Notes: generated from the letters alone by a model not told the origin. Shown: positions 51,666 to 59,832, counted from the first letter of the stretch. The stretch: DNA of 64,000 nucleotides from UBA4417 sp031550085 (GCA_031550085.1 JAVBOY010000018.1:51375-115374); one strand, 5' to 3'. Numbers and translations are program-made.

Positions 51666-52322
51666 ATGCTTTCCAAATCGACTTACATACGGGGATTGCA
51701 ATGTTTAAAATCATTGTACTTACATAAGAACCGCTACTATTTGCGGGATCCGATTTCACCGGAGCAACTGGCAAAATTCCAACGGGGGCACGATATCGGA
51801 AAGCTGGCGCAGCAACTGTTCCCGAATGGCGTGGAGTTGTCGCGTCCGAGCAAAGCTTCCGCAAAGAAAACAGCGGAACTGATGGCCAAAGAAATCCCCG
51901 TGCTTTATGAAGCCTGTTTTGTCTTTGATGATGTGATTTGCGCCATTGATATTTTAGTAAAAACCGAAAACGGTTGGAACGCTTACGAAGTAAAAAGCTC
52001 GAGAGCCCTTTCCGAAACCTATTTTAACGATGCGTTTCTGCAGCATTATGTTATTACAAATTCCGGCCTTGCCTTGAATGATTTTCAATTGGTTTATGTC
52101 AATGCGGAGGCGGCGGAGGCGGGAGAAACCGATTTGCAGCAATTGTTTCTTTTTCAAAGCGTGATCGAAGAAGCGCGCACAAAAACTACTTGGATTGCCC
52201 AAAACATCGAGGCCATGAAACAAGTGGTACTGCTGCCCCATATGCCGGAGATTGAAATGGGCGAACAATGTACGAATCCCTACCCGTGCGACTTTCAAGG
52301 ATTTTGCAATAAAAAGCGGTAA
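51666..52322 (+). CDS. Cas4-like PD-(D/E)XK nuclease with predicted 4Fe-4S site (DUF2779-like N-terminal region)
   Basis: The 218-residue protein has a full set of Cas4/AddB-type landmarks: C13 near the N-terminus (RGLQCLKSLYLHKN), H42 (RGHDIGKLAQ), D95 in CAIDILVK, E108 and K110 in NAYEVKSS, Q126-x2-Y in LQHYVI, and the trio C202, C208, C214 (QCTNPYPCDFQGFC). The four cysteines should bind an iron-sulphur cluster, and D-ExK is the nuclease core. It resembles the N-terminal half of DUF2779 proteins, which are usually about 500 residues, so this is a short stand-alone form. No cas gene, CRISPR array or addAB lies near it. Confidence 0.8.
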   Translation: MLSKSTYIRGLQCLKSLYLHKNRYYLRDPISPEQLAKFQRGHDIGKLAQQLFPNGVELSRPSKASAKKTAELMAKEIPVLYEACFVFDDVICAIDILVKTENGWNAYEVKSSRALSETYFNDAFLQHYVITNSGLALNDFQLVYVNAEAAEAGETDLQQLFLFQSVIEEARTKTTWIAQNIEAMKQVVLLPHMPEIEMGEQCTNPYPCDFQGFCNKKR

Positions 52323-52367
52323 AAACGAGTTCGGAATTCTTCTTGCTGTTTTTCCGCATCTTGTACT

Positions 52368-52375
52368 ACCTTTGC
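52368..52375 (+). promoter_or_regulatory. -7 promoter element for the Smr-domain gene
   Basis: TACCTTTG fits TAnnTTTG. CTTG 21 bp upstream (52343-52346) may serve as -33. The ATG at 52398 is 22 bp downstream. Confidence 0.6.
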
Positions 52376-52397
52376 AGTTTTAGTCGAATAGCATAAA

Positions 52398-53522
52398 ATG
52401 GAATTTAAACCCGGAGATAAAGTCCGCTTTTTAAATGAAAAGGGCGGCGGTGTTGTGGTAAGGATGATCAATAGCGTAATGGCCTCGGTGGCTATTGAAG
52501 ACGGATTTGAAATCCCGACCCTGGTTGCGAACCTCATCTTGATTGATCCGCAAGGAAAATCGGCGGAAATCTTTGCCAAAGGAAGCGAATCCAATGTAAA
52601 AGTAGATATCCGGAATCAACCCAAATTACCGGAGCAAAAACCGGCCAAAGTGGAAATGCGGGCACCGGCTTCCGAATCATTCGATCCGGTTTCCAAAATC
52701 CAGCCGGCTGCCAACTCAAAGCCCGTTGCCAAAGGCGTGTATATGGCCTTTGTGCCGCTTCGTGACGAAGATGTGGTTTTGGGCGATCTGGAAGTATTTT
52801 TGCTGAACCATACCGATGCGGATTTGCTATTCAGCATTTTCTCCAAAGAAGAAGACAACTCATACTGCGGTTTCGATTACGGAAGCATTCCCAGGCATTC
52901 CAAGCTGTTGGTGGATACCATCAAAAGGGAAGAGGTCGGCAAATGGAGTTCGGGAATCGTTCAACTGCTTTTTCACAGCGAACAATCGGTGCGCGTGTTG
53001 GCGCCTGTAAGTCAGGAATTCCGGATCAAAGCTTCCCGCTTTTATACCGAAGGCTCTTTTCCTGCTTTTGCGTTGCTTTACGACCGGAAAGCGTTGGTTT
53101 ATACCCTTTGCGAACTGGAGCGGCTGCCTTCGACCGTCGACCAACTGATTTTGGAAAAATCGCAAAATGAACCCCTACCCGTTTCGGCCTTGCAGTTTAA
53201 AGTCGGAGCGGACATCGACCGTCACCAGATTGCGCCGCTTGAAGCAGAGGTAGATTTGCATATTTCGACTTTGCGTGACGATTTTGCCGAACTTTCCCCG
53301 CACCAAATCTTGCAGGTGCAAATCCGGTACTTCGAAAAAATGCTGGAAAGCGCCATTGCCTTTAATTACCGGAAGGTGGTTTTTATTCACGGAATCGGAA
53401 ACGGCACATTGAAGCAAATGATCCTGGGGAAATTGCATGATTATGAATTGATGGAGGTTCGTGCCGCATCCTTTGAAAAATACGGCAACGGAGCGATCGA
53501 AGTGTTGATCCGGAATGGATAA
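52398..53522 (+). CDS. DUF2027 and Smr domain-containing protein
   Basis: The 374-residue protein begins with an SH3-like DUF2027 domain (FKPGDKVRFLNEKGGGVVVRM). A Lys/Pro-rich linker and a central beta domain follow (about residues 110-270). It ends in a Smr domain with the signature VDLHIST at about 290 and HGIGNGTLK. Smr domains are nucleases or nucleic-acid binders, often cutting RNA on collided ribosomes or DNA in recombination. This two-domain fusion is common in Bacteroidota and its substrate is unknown. Confidence 0.88.
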   Translation: MEFKPGDKVRFLNEKGGGVVVRMINSVMASVAIEDGFEIPTLVANLILIDPQGKSAEIFAKGSESNVKVDIRNQPKLPEQKPAKVEMRAPASESFDPVSKIQPAANSKPVAKGVYMAFVPLRDEDVVLGDLEVFLLNHTDADLLFSIFSKEEDNSYCGFDYGSIPRHSKLLVDTIKREEVGKWSSGIVQLLFHSEQSVRVLAPVSQEFRIKASRFYTEGSFPAFALLYDRKALVYTLCELERLPSTVDQLILEKSQNEPLPVSALQFKVGADIDRHQIAPLEAEVDLHISTLRDDFAELSPHQILQVQIRYFEKMLESAIAFNYRKVVFIHGIGNGTLKQMILGKLHDYELMEVRAASFEKYGNGAIEVLIRNG

Positions 53523-53609
53523 AATCACCGTTTGTTCTTCCAGAAAGGTTGTACTTTTGAATCCCCTACTCAAAATAAAATACTGACATTCTAAACCATT
53601 CGTTTTTAA

Positions 53610-54782
53610 ATGGATATTTCTTTTTATTTAAAACCCGTTCAAAATATTGATTTAGCAGATTCATCGATGCCTTCAAGCAGGCAAATGGGAGAATGGATTG
53701 CAAGGCATACCGAAAAGCACTTTCCGGATTTGGATCAGGTGGATATCGCCATCGTTGGAGTGGAAGAAGACCGGAACGCTCTCCATAACAAAGGTTGTGC
53801 AAAAGGGCCCGATGCCATCCGGGAGTATTTTTACCGGCTTTATCCCGGAGACTTTGACTTGAAAGTTGCCGATTTGGGGAATATCCAGGCAGGCGACACA
53901 CTGGAAGACACGTTTTTTGCCCTTACGGAAGTCATGGCGGTATTGCTGAAAAAGAAAATTGTAACGGTTGTGCTTGGCGGGGGGCAGCATCTGAGCTATG
54001 CCATGTATAAAGCGTATGAGAAGCTTGGACAAATCATCAATATTACGGCAGTCGACAACCAATTTGATTTGGGGGACAATACAACACAAATCTCTTCCCG
54101 TTCGTATGTAAGCCATATCATCGTCAATAAGCCGAATTATCTTTTCAATTATACCAACCTGGGGTTTCAAACGTATCTCGTAAATCCCGAAAGCATCGAC
54201 CTGATGCGAAAATTGTTTTTCGATACTTGCCGTGCAGGACTTGCGCAATCGAATATTCCCGAAACAGAGCCTTTGATCCGGAATGCGGATATGGTAACCT
54301 TTGATGTTTCCGCCATCCGGCAAAGCGAAGCTCCGGGCAACGGAAACGCAACGCCCAATGGATTTTACGGAGATGAAGCTTGTCAGATTGCCCACTATGC
54401 GGGAATGAACGACCGGTTAACCAGTTTTGGCATCTTTGAACTAAATCCCGATTTGGATGTACGGGGACAAACTGCTCATTTGGGCGCGCAAATGTTGTGG
54501 TGTTTTATCAATGGGTTTTACAATCGCCCGAACGAATTTCCGCAACCCGACAGCGAAGCGTTTATTCGTTACGTAGTGCAGGTAGCAGAGGACGAAGACG
54601 GGATTGTGTTTTACAAAAGCAAAAAATCGGCCCGTTGGTGGATGGAAGTAAAATGCACCGAAGCCGTCAAAGAAAAGTATCATCAACATTATATTATTCC
54701 CTGTTCTTACAACGATTACCAAAAGGCAAGCACAAATGAACTTCCCGATCGTTGGTGGCAAGCCTTCCAAAAATTGATGTAG
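53610..54782 (+). CDS. arginase/formiminoglutamase-fold protein with altered metal site
   Basis: The 390-residue protein has the ureohydrolase fold: VDIAIVGVEEDRNA, GPDAIREYFY, and the three metal motifs in order. The motifs are changed. GGGQH (123-127) keeps the His. D149-N-Q-F-D153 replaces the usual D-A-H-x-D and loses its His. F231-D232-V-S234 replaces S-x-D-V-D and loses an Asp. Four of six usual manganese ligands remain, so normal arginase or formiminoglutamase activity is doubtful. Similar proteins in Bacteroidota are often named formimidoylglutamase. No histidine-degradation genes are next to it. A C-terminal extension is rich in aromatic residues (SARWWMEVKC, DRWWQAF). Confidence 0.8.
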   Translation: MDISFYLKPVQNIDLADSSMPSSRQMGEWIARHTEKHFPDLDQVDIAIVGVEEDRNALHNKGCAKGPDAIREYFYRLYPGDFDLKVADLGNIQAGDTLEDTFFALTEVMAVLLKKKIVTVVLGGGQHLSYAMYKAYEKLGQIINITAVDNQFDLGDNTTQISSRSYVSHIIVNKPNYLFNYTNLGFQTYLVNPESIDLMRKLFFDTCRAGLAQSNIPETEPLIRNADMVTFDVSAIRQSEAPGNGNATPNGFYGDEACQIAHYAGMNDRLTSFGIFELNPDLDVRGQTAHLGAQMLWCFINGFYNRPNEFPQPDSEAFIRYVVQVAEDEDGIVFYKSKKSARWWMEVKCTEAVKEKYHQHYIIPCSYNDYQKASTNELPDRWWQAFQKLM

Positions 54783-54885
54783 TCGAACGCTGCCGGAAAA
54801 TTTTGCAACCGTTGTAATCTCGGCTGTTTGCGAAGATGAAATTGTTATCTTTTTCTTAAGAACTTGCCAAAAATTTGGTTTTTGT

Positions 54886-54893
54886 TACCTTTG
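54886..54893 (+). promoter_or_regulatory. promoter of the DUF4476 gene (CTTG-N19-TACCTTTG)
   Basis: TACCTTTG fits TAnnTTTG. CTTG at 54863-54866 is 19 bp upstream, a near-match to -33. The ATG follows 23 bp downstream. Confidence 0.6.
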
Positions 54894-54916
54894 CTTCAAA
54901 CAAAAGCAAATAGCAT

Positions 54917-55777
54917 ATGAAACGGATAGTAATTTCTATTATTTTTGCCTTGGCGGGCATTCAGGCATTTTCCCAACAAGCTTCGTCGCTCCAAATTCGA
55001 AGCAATACAGGCTCCCACTTTTGGATTTCCATCGACGGCATTTTCCAGTCCAAGGAACCCCAAACCATGTTTACAATTTACGGCATCGGAAAATCCCATT
55101 GCCGGCTGACCATTGTAATGGATAATCCCAACCGTGCGGAGATCCATAAAAAGGTGATGATGAACGACAAACGCGGAAGGCCGGTTGATGTGGCTTATGC
55201 CATCGACCGTGTGGGGAAAGGGAAATACACATTAAAACCGGATCGCTTTTTGCCGCCGAACAACAACCACAACCATTCTTGCTGTAATATTACCGTTATC
55301 ACCACAAACAGGTATAAAAGCCCGTACGAGTATGATAAAGACAGACGGCACGATGACGATCATCGGGGTGATGACGGACATCGGGATTACGACCGGGACC
55401 GGGATCATGACCGGAATTTTGATCGCGACCATGACCACGACCGGAATCCCCAACGGGACGGTTGCAATCAAGCCATGAATCAACGGGATTTTCAAATGGC
55501 AAAAGACCAGATTAAGAAAGCAAGTTTTGCTTCCGATAAAAAAAACATTGCCCAGCAAATTCTGGCTTCCGGCTGCATCACGGTTGAGCAATTAAAAGAA
55601 ATGCTGAACCTTCTCAGTTATGAATCGGATAAACTGGAGATCGCAAAGGTTGGTTATTATTCTTTGGCTGATCCGGAAAAATTCTATTTGGTCAACGATT
55701 GTTTTTCGTATTCCAGTTCAAAAGAGGAGCTGAATAATTTTGTCCGGTCGCAACCGGATCGCAATCGCCGCCCTTAA
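54917..55777 (+). CDS. secreted DUF4476 protein with Asp/His/Arg-rich tract
   Basis: The 286-residue protein has a signal peptide (MKRIVISIIFALAGIQAFSQ), then a beta-rich N-terminal domain (about 24-115) and an Asn/His patch with two cysteines (NNNHNHSCCN). Residues 137-181 are almost only Asp, His, Arg and Gly, in repeats such as DRDHDRNFDRDHDHDR. The C-terminal 100 residues form the all-helical DUF4476 domain (MNQRDFQMAKDQIKKASFASDKKNIAQQIL). The His/Asp tract could bind metal ions; that is inference. The terminator at 55809 lies 32 bp after the stop. Confidence 0.85.
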   Translation: MKRIVISIIFALAGIQAFSQQASSLQIRSNTGSHFWISIDGIFQSKEPQTMFTIYGIGKSHCRLTIVMDNPNRAEIHKKVMMNDKRGRPVDVAYAIDRVGKGKYTLKPDRFLPPNNNHNHSCCNITVITTNRYKSPYEYDKDRRHDDDHRGDDGHRDYDRDRDHDRNFDRDHDHDRNPQRDGCNQAMNQRDFQMAKDQIKKASFASDKKNIAQQILASGCITVEQLKEMLNLLSYESDKLEIAKVGYYSLADPEKFYLVNDCFSYSSSKEELNNFVRSQPDRNRRP

Positions 55778-55802
55778 TCACATAGGGATTCTTTAATTTG
55801 AG

Positions 55803-55810
55803 TATATTTG
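55803..55810 (+). promoter_or_regulatory. -7 promoter element for the FkbM methyltransferase gene
   Basis: TATATTTG fits TAnnTTTG, and its last two bases are the first two of the following hairpin. Transcription would start near 55815, inside the ascending arm, and the ATG is at 55852. Confidence 0.55.
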
Positions 55811-55840
55811 CAGCGTGGAATTCCCCACGCTGCATTTTTT
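55809..55840 (+). terminator. intrinsic terminator of the DUF4476 gene, overlapping the next promoter
   Basis: TGCAGCGTGG (55809-55818) pairs perfectly with 55825-55834, with a 6-base loop and six T following. It has textbook terminator shape, yet it sits between the -7 box and the start codon of the FkbM gene. Confidence 0.85.
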
Positions 55841-55851
55841 GTTTCCGAATC

Positions 55852-56604
55852 ATGAAAAAAATAAGACAACTCCTCTACCGGACTTTTTCTTTTGAACAAT
55901 ACCTTACCATTTTAAGCAGGCTTTATTTTTTCACTTATCGCACCGGGATCTTGCGCTACAATTCGGGTATTCAATATCCGTATTTTTTGAAAAAAGTCGT
56001 CAAAAAAGGGGATACCGTGCTGGATATCGGCGCCAATTTGGGATACTTTACCTGCCTGTTTGCCCGGTGGGTCGGAAAAAACGGAAAAGTTTATGCCGTG
56101 GAGCCGGTAGAGCCAATCCGAAAAGTGCTCGTTAAAAACAGCCGCAAGTACAAATGCGTTGAAATATACCCCTATGCTTTGGGAGCCGAAAACAAAACCA
56201 TCCAGTTGGGAAATGATTCGTTGAAAAAAAACGGCTATGTGGCTTCCGGATCGCATTTTGTGCTGGATTCCGACAAACAAGGCGAAAATCCGGAAATAAT
56301 GTTTCAGGCCGAAATGCGGAAAGGCAGCGAATTGTTCGGTGCGTTGCCGAAATTGGATTTTCTGAAATGCGATGTGGAGGGTTATGAAAGCGTGATCATT
56401 CCCGAGATCGGGGAAGTCATCAAAAAACATTTACCCACCATACTAATAGAAACTGGCGGAGACAACCGCCCGAAAATAATCGAGATTTTCCAAAACATGG
56501 GTTATAACCCGTTTGTCCTCAAAAAAGGGAAGTTGTACCCCTTGCAAAGGGAACTTACGGACGACATTTTGTTTGTTCATCCCAGCCGGCCGTTAACCCG
56601 TTAG
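55852..56604 (+). CDS. FkbM-family SAM-dependent methyltransferase
   Basis: From ATG 55852 the 250-residue protein has the SAM-binding motif I VLDIGANLGYFTCLFA, an acidic motif II in YAVEPVEPI, and FLKCDVEGYE, the FkbM hallmark. FkbM enzymes O-methylate sugars or secondary metabolites. The N-terminus is basic and hydrophobic without a clear signal. A start at 55798 is in frame but lies upstream of the presumed promoter. It converges on the flavin-reductase-like gene with only 3 bp between stops. Confidence 0.88.
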   Translation: MKKIRQLLYRTFSFEQYLTILSRLYFFTYRTGILRYNSGIQYPYFLKKVVKKGDTVLDIGANLGYFTCLFARWVGKNGKVYAVEPVEPIRKVLVKNSRKYKCVEIYPYALGAENKTIQLGNDSLKKNGYVASGSHFVLDSDKQGENPEIMFQAEMRKGSELFGALPKLDFLKCDVEGYESVIIPEIGEVIKKHLPTILIETGGDNRPKIIEIFQNMGYNPFVLKKGKLYPLQRELTDDILFVHPSRPLTR

Positions 56605-56607
56605 ATT

Positions 56608-57198
56608 TTATTCTTTCACCCAGCAATTCAGGATTTCGCCGATATACATTTTGTGGAAATCCTTTTCCGGGTAAACGCTGGGTACAAGAGAAGCATCGAT
56701 AAAACTTTTTTCATCGATAAAATCGGCGTAAATTTTCTTGCATTCGATGATAATCCGGGCTTCCGAAAAAGCAGGCGAACCGTTTTCCGTAAAGAGGGGA
56801 GTCAATCCCGATTTTTCCACCTTATTCACATCTTTTCCCGAAACGGATCCACAAACAACAAGCGCTTCCTTATACTGTTGCGGGAAGAATGTAATGACAA
56901 AACGGTCGTTTTTTTCAAGAAATTGGAAGGTGTAACGTTGCGGGCGGATAAAAATAAAAGCTACCGGCTTGTTCCACAAATTGCCGAGGCCGCCCCAGGA
57001 GGCGGTCATCATATTCATATGGTCTTTGGTCCCTGCCGAAACAAGCATCCAATCGTCGCCAATCAGTCGGGTAGCGTTTTCATTTAAATTTTTAGGATCG
57101 ATTTTTTTCCATCCGTGGGTTTCATTTACTTGGGCGTGGAGGGACATAGTCATCATCAATAAAAAAAGAATTACGAAAAAACGGGATTGTTTCATCAT
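56608..57198 (-). CDS. exported flavin reductase-like domain protein
   Basis: The 196-residue protein has a signal peptide (MMKQSRFFVILFLLMMTMSLHAQ). The flavin reductase-like fold follows: LIGDDWMLVSAGTKDHMNMMTASWGGLGNLWNKPVAFIFI, then RFVITFFP and DASLVPSVYPEKDFHKMYIGEI. Such domains bind FMN and are normally cytosolic, so export is unusual. The start is set at 57198 because the TATCTTTG promoter at 57232-57239 places the transcript start downstream of the longer candidate at 57234; 57195 is also possible. It converges with the FkbM gene. Confidence 0.82.
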   Translation of the reverse strand: MMKQSRFFVILFLLMMTMSLHAQVNETHGWKKIDPKNLNENATRLIGDDWMLVSAGTKDHMNMMTASWGGLGNLWNKPVAFIFIRPQRYTFQFLEKNDRFVITFFPQQYKEALVVCGSVSGKDVNKVEKSGLTPLFTENGSPAFSEARIIIECKKIYADFIDEKSFIDASLVPSVYPEKDFHKMYIGEILNCWVKE

Positions 57199-57231
57199 CA
57201 AATAAAAAAGTAATTGGGATTCGGCAAAATG

Positions 57232-57239
57232 CAAAGATA
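57232..57239 (-). promoter_or_regulatory. -7 promoter element for the flavin reductase-like gene
   Basis: TATCTTTG on the minus strand fits TAnnTTTG. Transcription would start near 57227, about 28 bases before the ATG at 57198. Confidence 0.55.
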
Positions 57240-57255
57240 CATTTTTGCAGGCAAT

Positions 57256-58461
57256 TTAATCCCGCAACCAACCACTTCCGAAAACAATGTACACGCCCCA
57301 ACTATCGGGGCCAAAGCCGACATCTACCCCCATTTGCAACTTGAATTTCCGTGCAATCAGGTAACGGATTCCTCCGCCGTAATTGTAAATCCAATCTGCA
57401 TCCGAAAACCCGGGGTAGGTGTCAAAGGCTTTTGCCAACCCGGCAAAACCGACAACCGCCCAGCGTTTGTAAATATTTACACGATGCTCGGTTTCAGCCA
57501 AGGCAGTAATACTTCCCTGATACCGGTTTGCGGGCACGCCGCGCAGGCTGATGGCCGGGAGCATATAGAACGCAGCATCTTGAAACATTTGTTCCCATTC
57601 CAAACGTAACGAAGCGACCCAGGGCTTCAGGAACGTTTTGTACCCATACGCTTCTACGCCTGTTTGGATGAAATTAAAATCGCTGCCCAATGCCTTGTTC
57701 GACCAATCCATTTGTGCATCGATCCGGATGCCGTTGTTGGGCGAGAACATATTGTCGCGGGAGTCAAAGGTGAAAGTCGGGCTGATCCGGCTAACCTGGG
57801 TTTTATTTTCGAGTTTTTCCAGCAATTGATTGAAAAAAGTATGCCCATCCAGCGTATCACCCTTCGCCAGGGAAACGTCTGTTTTTATAAACATATACTT
57901 AAGGCCGGCCGAAAACCGTTCGCCAATCGTTTTCCGGGCTGCAACGTAAACGGGAATACTTTTGAAATTGAACAACGCATGCACTTCCTTTTCCGTTAGA
58001 GGAAGGGTGCGGTAAAAATTCATGTTTATGTCGGCATAAGCGCTGGCTGCCGTATAGATAATTCCGTATTTTGCCCATTCGGAGGTATAGAACCCTCCCG
58101 CAGCCCACGAATTATTTGCCGTATACATTCCCCCCGCTCCGGCAATGGTTGGGCGCGGAGGTGTTTTTTGTTTTTCCGAGGGAACGAAATGTTTGGGCGG
58201 CTGCATAAATACCAGCCCCAAGGCTCCACCGATTCCTCCCAAAGCCGGTTCGGTAACCAACGTCGGGACAGGGATAAAACCGTGCACCGTAATCAGAAAG
58301 TCGCTCACGTCAAAGGCGCCGTCCAAGCTATCGCGAAAGGAAACTTTCTTTTTTGTGTTTACCGCCGTATCTCCAGCCGGGTTGGGCTTAGAAAAGAGTT
58401 CGGCGCTTTCCGATTCGAAATACACAATAAAAAATGCAAAAAGTAATAATAGCTTTTTCAT
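57256..58461 (-). CDS. Omp85/BamA-TamA-type outer-membrane barrel protein without POTRA domains
   Basis: The 401-residue protein has a signal peptide (residues 1-20) and a short linker. From about residue 60 it is a 16-strand-type surface-antigen barrel: GGIGGALGLVFMQPPKH, GGMYTANNSWAAGGFYTSEWAKYGI, SPTFTFDSRDNMFSPNNGIRIDAQ, and the RGxxANRYQGS loop typical of Omp85 barrels (LRGVPANRYQGS), then a final WGVYIVFGSGWLRD. No POTRA domains fit in the N-terminal 60 residues. Relatives occur as stand-alone surface-antigen proteins in Bacteroidota. The function is unknown. Confidence 0.85.
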   Translation of the reverse strand: MKKLLLLFAFFIVYFESESAELFSKPNPAGDTAVNTKKKVSFRDSLDGAFDVSDFLITVHGFIPVPTLVTEPALGGIGGALGLVFMQPPKHFVPSEKQKTPPRPTIAGAGGMYTANNSWAAGGFYTSEWAKYGIIYTAASAYADINMNFYRTLPLTEKEVHALFNFKSIPVYVAARKTIGERFSAGLKYMFIKTDVSLAKGDTLDGHTFFNQLLEKLENKTQVSRISPTFTFDSRDNMFSPNNGIRIDAQMDWSNKALGSDFNFIQTGVEAYGYKTFLKPWVASLRLEWEQMFQDAAFYMLPAISLRGVPANRYQGSITALAETEHRVNIYKRWAVVGFAGLAKAFDTYPGFSDADWIYNYGGGIRYLIARKFKLQMGVDVGFGPDSWGVYIVFGSGWLRD

Positions 58462-58741
58462 ATAAAATACTAAACTTTAGTACCAAACAGATTGGATCGT
58501 CTTTCGGTTCAATAGATATCGAAAGAACCGCTAAAATAAAGGCGGTAGGTTTTTCTCCTGTTTTTATTCCAGAAAAGGCGAAATCCGGAGGGGATTGTTT
58601 AGACCATTCTTGTGCCGTTACCGTTAAAATAAACATTTAAGGTACACGTCCTTGCAACAAGGTAAAAGGTTATTTGTTCCAGGCGAGATTTACATGTTTT
58701 TTATTTCGTAAATTTCCTGTAAATCCTGTCGAAAAAAGAAC
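58462..58741. repeat. intergenic region carrying an interspersed repeat copy
   Basis: The 280-bp gap between two minus-strand genes has no convincing gene. At 58714-58738 it holds, on the minus strand, a TTTTTTCGACAGGATTTACA-type element related to that at 61524-61601. An imperfect inverted repeat CGGTTC/GAACCG lies near 58504-58529. Confidence 0.55.
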
Positions 58742-59758
58742 TCAGTTCGATTCCTTGATTTTTCTGAGCATTTCGAAGGTGGTTCTCAAACTTTCTTTGA
58801 CGGGAATAAACTCGAAGGAAAACTGTTTTTTGAATTTCTCGGAAGAATAATACGTTTTGGCTAAAGCCGAACGAATACTGTCGGGGGTAAGCAATTGTTT
58901 TTTTCCTGACAATTTGCTGCGCAGATAATCGAACCCGCAAGCCAGGGACAACAAATGCCGGTTCAACGGGATGCCGGGCTTGGGTTTGTTGGCAATTTGG
59001 GCAACAGCTGCTACAATTTCACGAAATGAAACATTTTCGGAACTCAAAATAAAACGCTCGTTTTTCACCTCGCTGTTCATCAGCAGGATTAACGCCCCGA
59101 CCACATCTTTCACATCCACATAACCGGTAACCCCGTTGGTGTAAAAACGGGTCAGTTCATGAATTCCGTATAACAAGCTATTTACGGCACGCGGATGGCT
59201 TCCGGCGCCCAAAATAACGGACGGATTGACAATCACGGCGTTCAGCCCTTCTTCGATGCCGCGCCAAACTTCCCGTTCACCTCCATACTTGCTGATGGCG
59301 TAAACACTGTTTTTGCCTGAGGTTGCCCATTTGGCTGTTTCATCGATCAGTTGGCCGCTTTCCGGTTCTCCCAGAGCCGCAATGGAACTTACATAAGCCA
59401 GTTTTTCAACACCATGCCGCAAGCAGGCGTTTACCACATTTTCGGTTCCCCCGATGTTGGTTTGCAGCAATTGCTTTTTTTGCCGGGGGTCAAAAGATAC
59501 GATGGCCGCACAATGGTACACCCGGGTAATGCCCTGCATAGCCTGATCCAAACCGTAAACATCCAATACATCGCAGTCCACCCACTCGATCCGGGAAAGT
59601 AATTCAGCCGGATGATCCGTCAGGTTCTTGAAAATATCCACCGGCGCACAACGTGTTTTTTGCGAACGGTACAATGCCCGGACATTTTGTCCCGAGCGGG
59701 TTAATTCGTAAAGCAGGTAACTGCCTACCAAACCGGTGCTGCCTGTAACAAGTATCAT
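58742..59758 (-). CDS. NAD-dependent epimerase/dehydratase (extended SDR)
   Basis: The 338-residue protein starts with the Rossmann motif VTGSTGLVGSYL and has the catalytic YAISKYGGE (YxxxK). VYHCAAIVSFDP and LAYVSSIAALGEPESG are typical of extended short-chain dehydrogenases of the dihydroflavonol reductase and 3-beta-hydroxysteroid dehydrogenase type. The substrate cannot be set from sequence. The -7 box TACCTTTG ends only 5 bases before the ATG, so the mRNA may be nearly leaderless. Confidence 0.88.
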   Translation of the reverse strand: MILVTGSTGLVGSYLLYELTRSGQNVRALYRSQKTRCAPVDIFKNLTDHPAELLSRIEWVDCDVLDVYGLDQAMQGITRVYHCAAIVSFDPRQKKQLLQTNIGGTENVVNACLRHGVEKLAYVSSIAALGEPESGQLIDETAKWATSGKNSVYAISKYGGEREVWRGIEEGLNAVIVNPSVILGAGSHPRAVNSLLYGIHELTRFYTNGVTGYVDVKDVVGALILLMNSEVKNERFILSSENVSFREIVAAVAQIANKPKPGIPLNRHLLSLACGFDYLRSKLSGKKQLLTPDSIRSALAKTYYSSEKFKKQFSFEFIPVKESLRTTFEMLRKIKESN

Positions 59759-59763
59759 AGCAA

Positions 59764-59771
59764 CAAAGGTA
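59764..59771 (-). promoter_or_regulatory. -7 promoter element for the epimerase gene (near-leaderless)
   Basis: TACCTTTG on the minus strand fits TAnnTTTG. Only five bases separate its final G from the ATG at 59758. Confidence 0.55.
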
Positions 59772-59824
59772 GGAATTTGGGGAAATTTTTAAAAATGAAA
59801 ATTTTCCGGATGGGCTTTTTTTGC

Positions 59825-59832
59825 TATTTTTG
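59825..59832 (+). promoter_or_regulatory. -7 promoter element for the gene at 59856
   Basis: TATTTTTG fits TAnnTTTG, 23 bp before the ATG. Confidence 0.5.

Noticed and set aside
53610..54782. Part of a histidine-degradation (hut) operon
   Set aside because: No hutH, hutU or hutI gene lies nearby, and the metal motifs are not intact.
58388..58636. Open frames on both strands between the Omp85-type gene and the epimerase gene
   Set aside because: No family resemblance, overlap with the end of a real gene, and no promoter.
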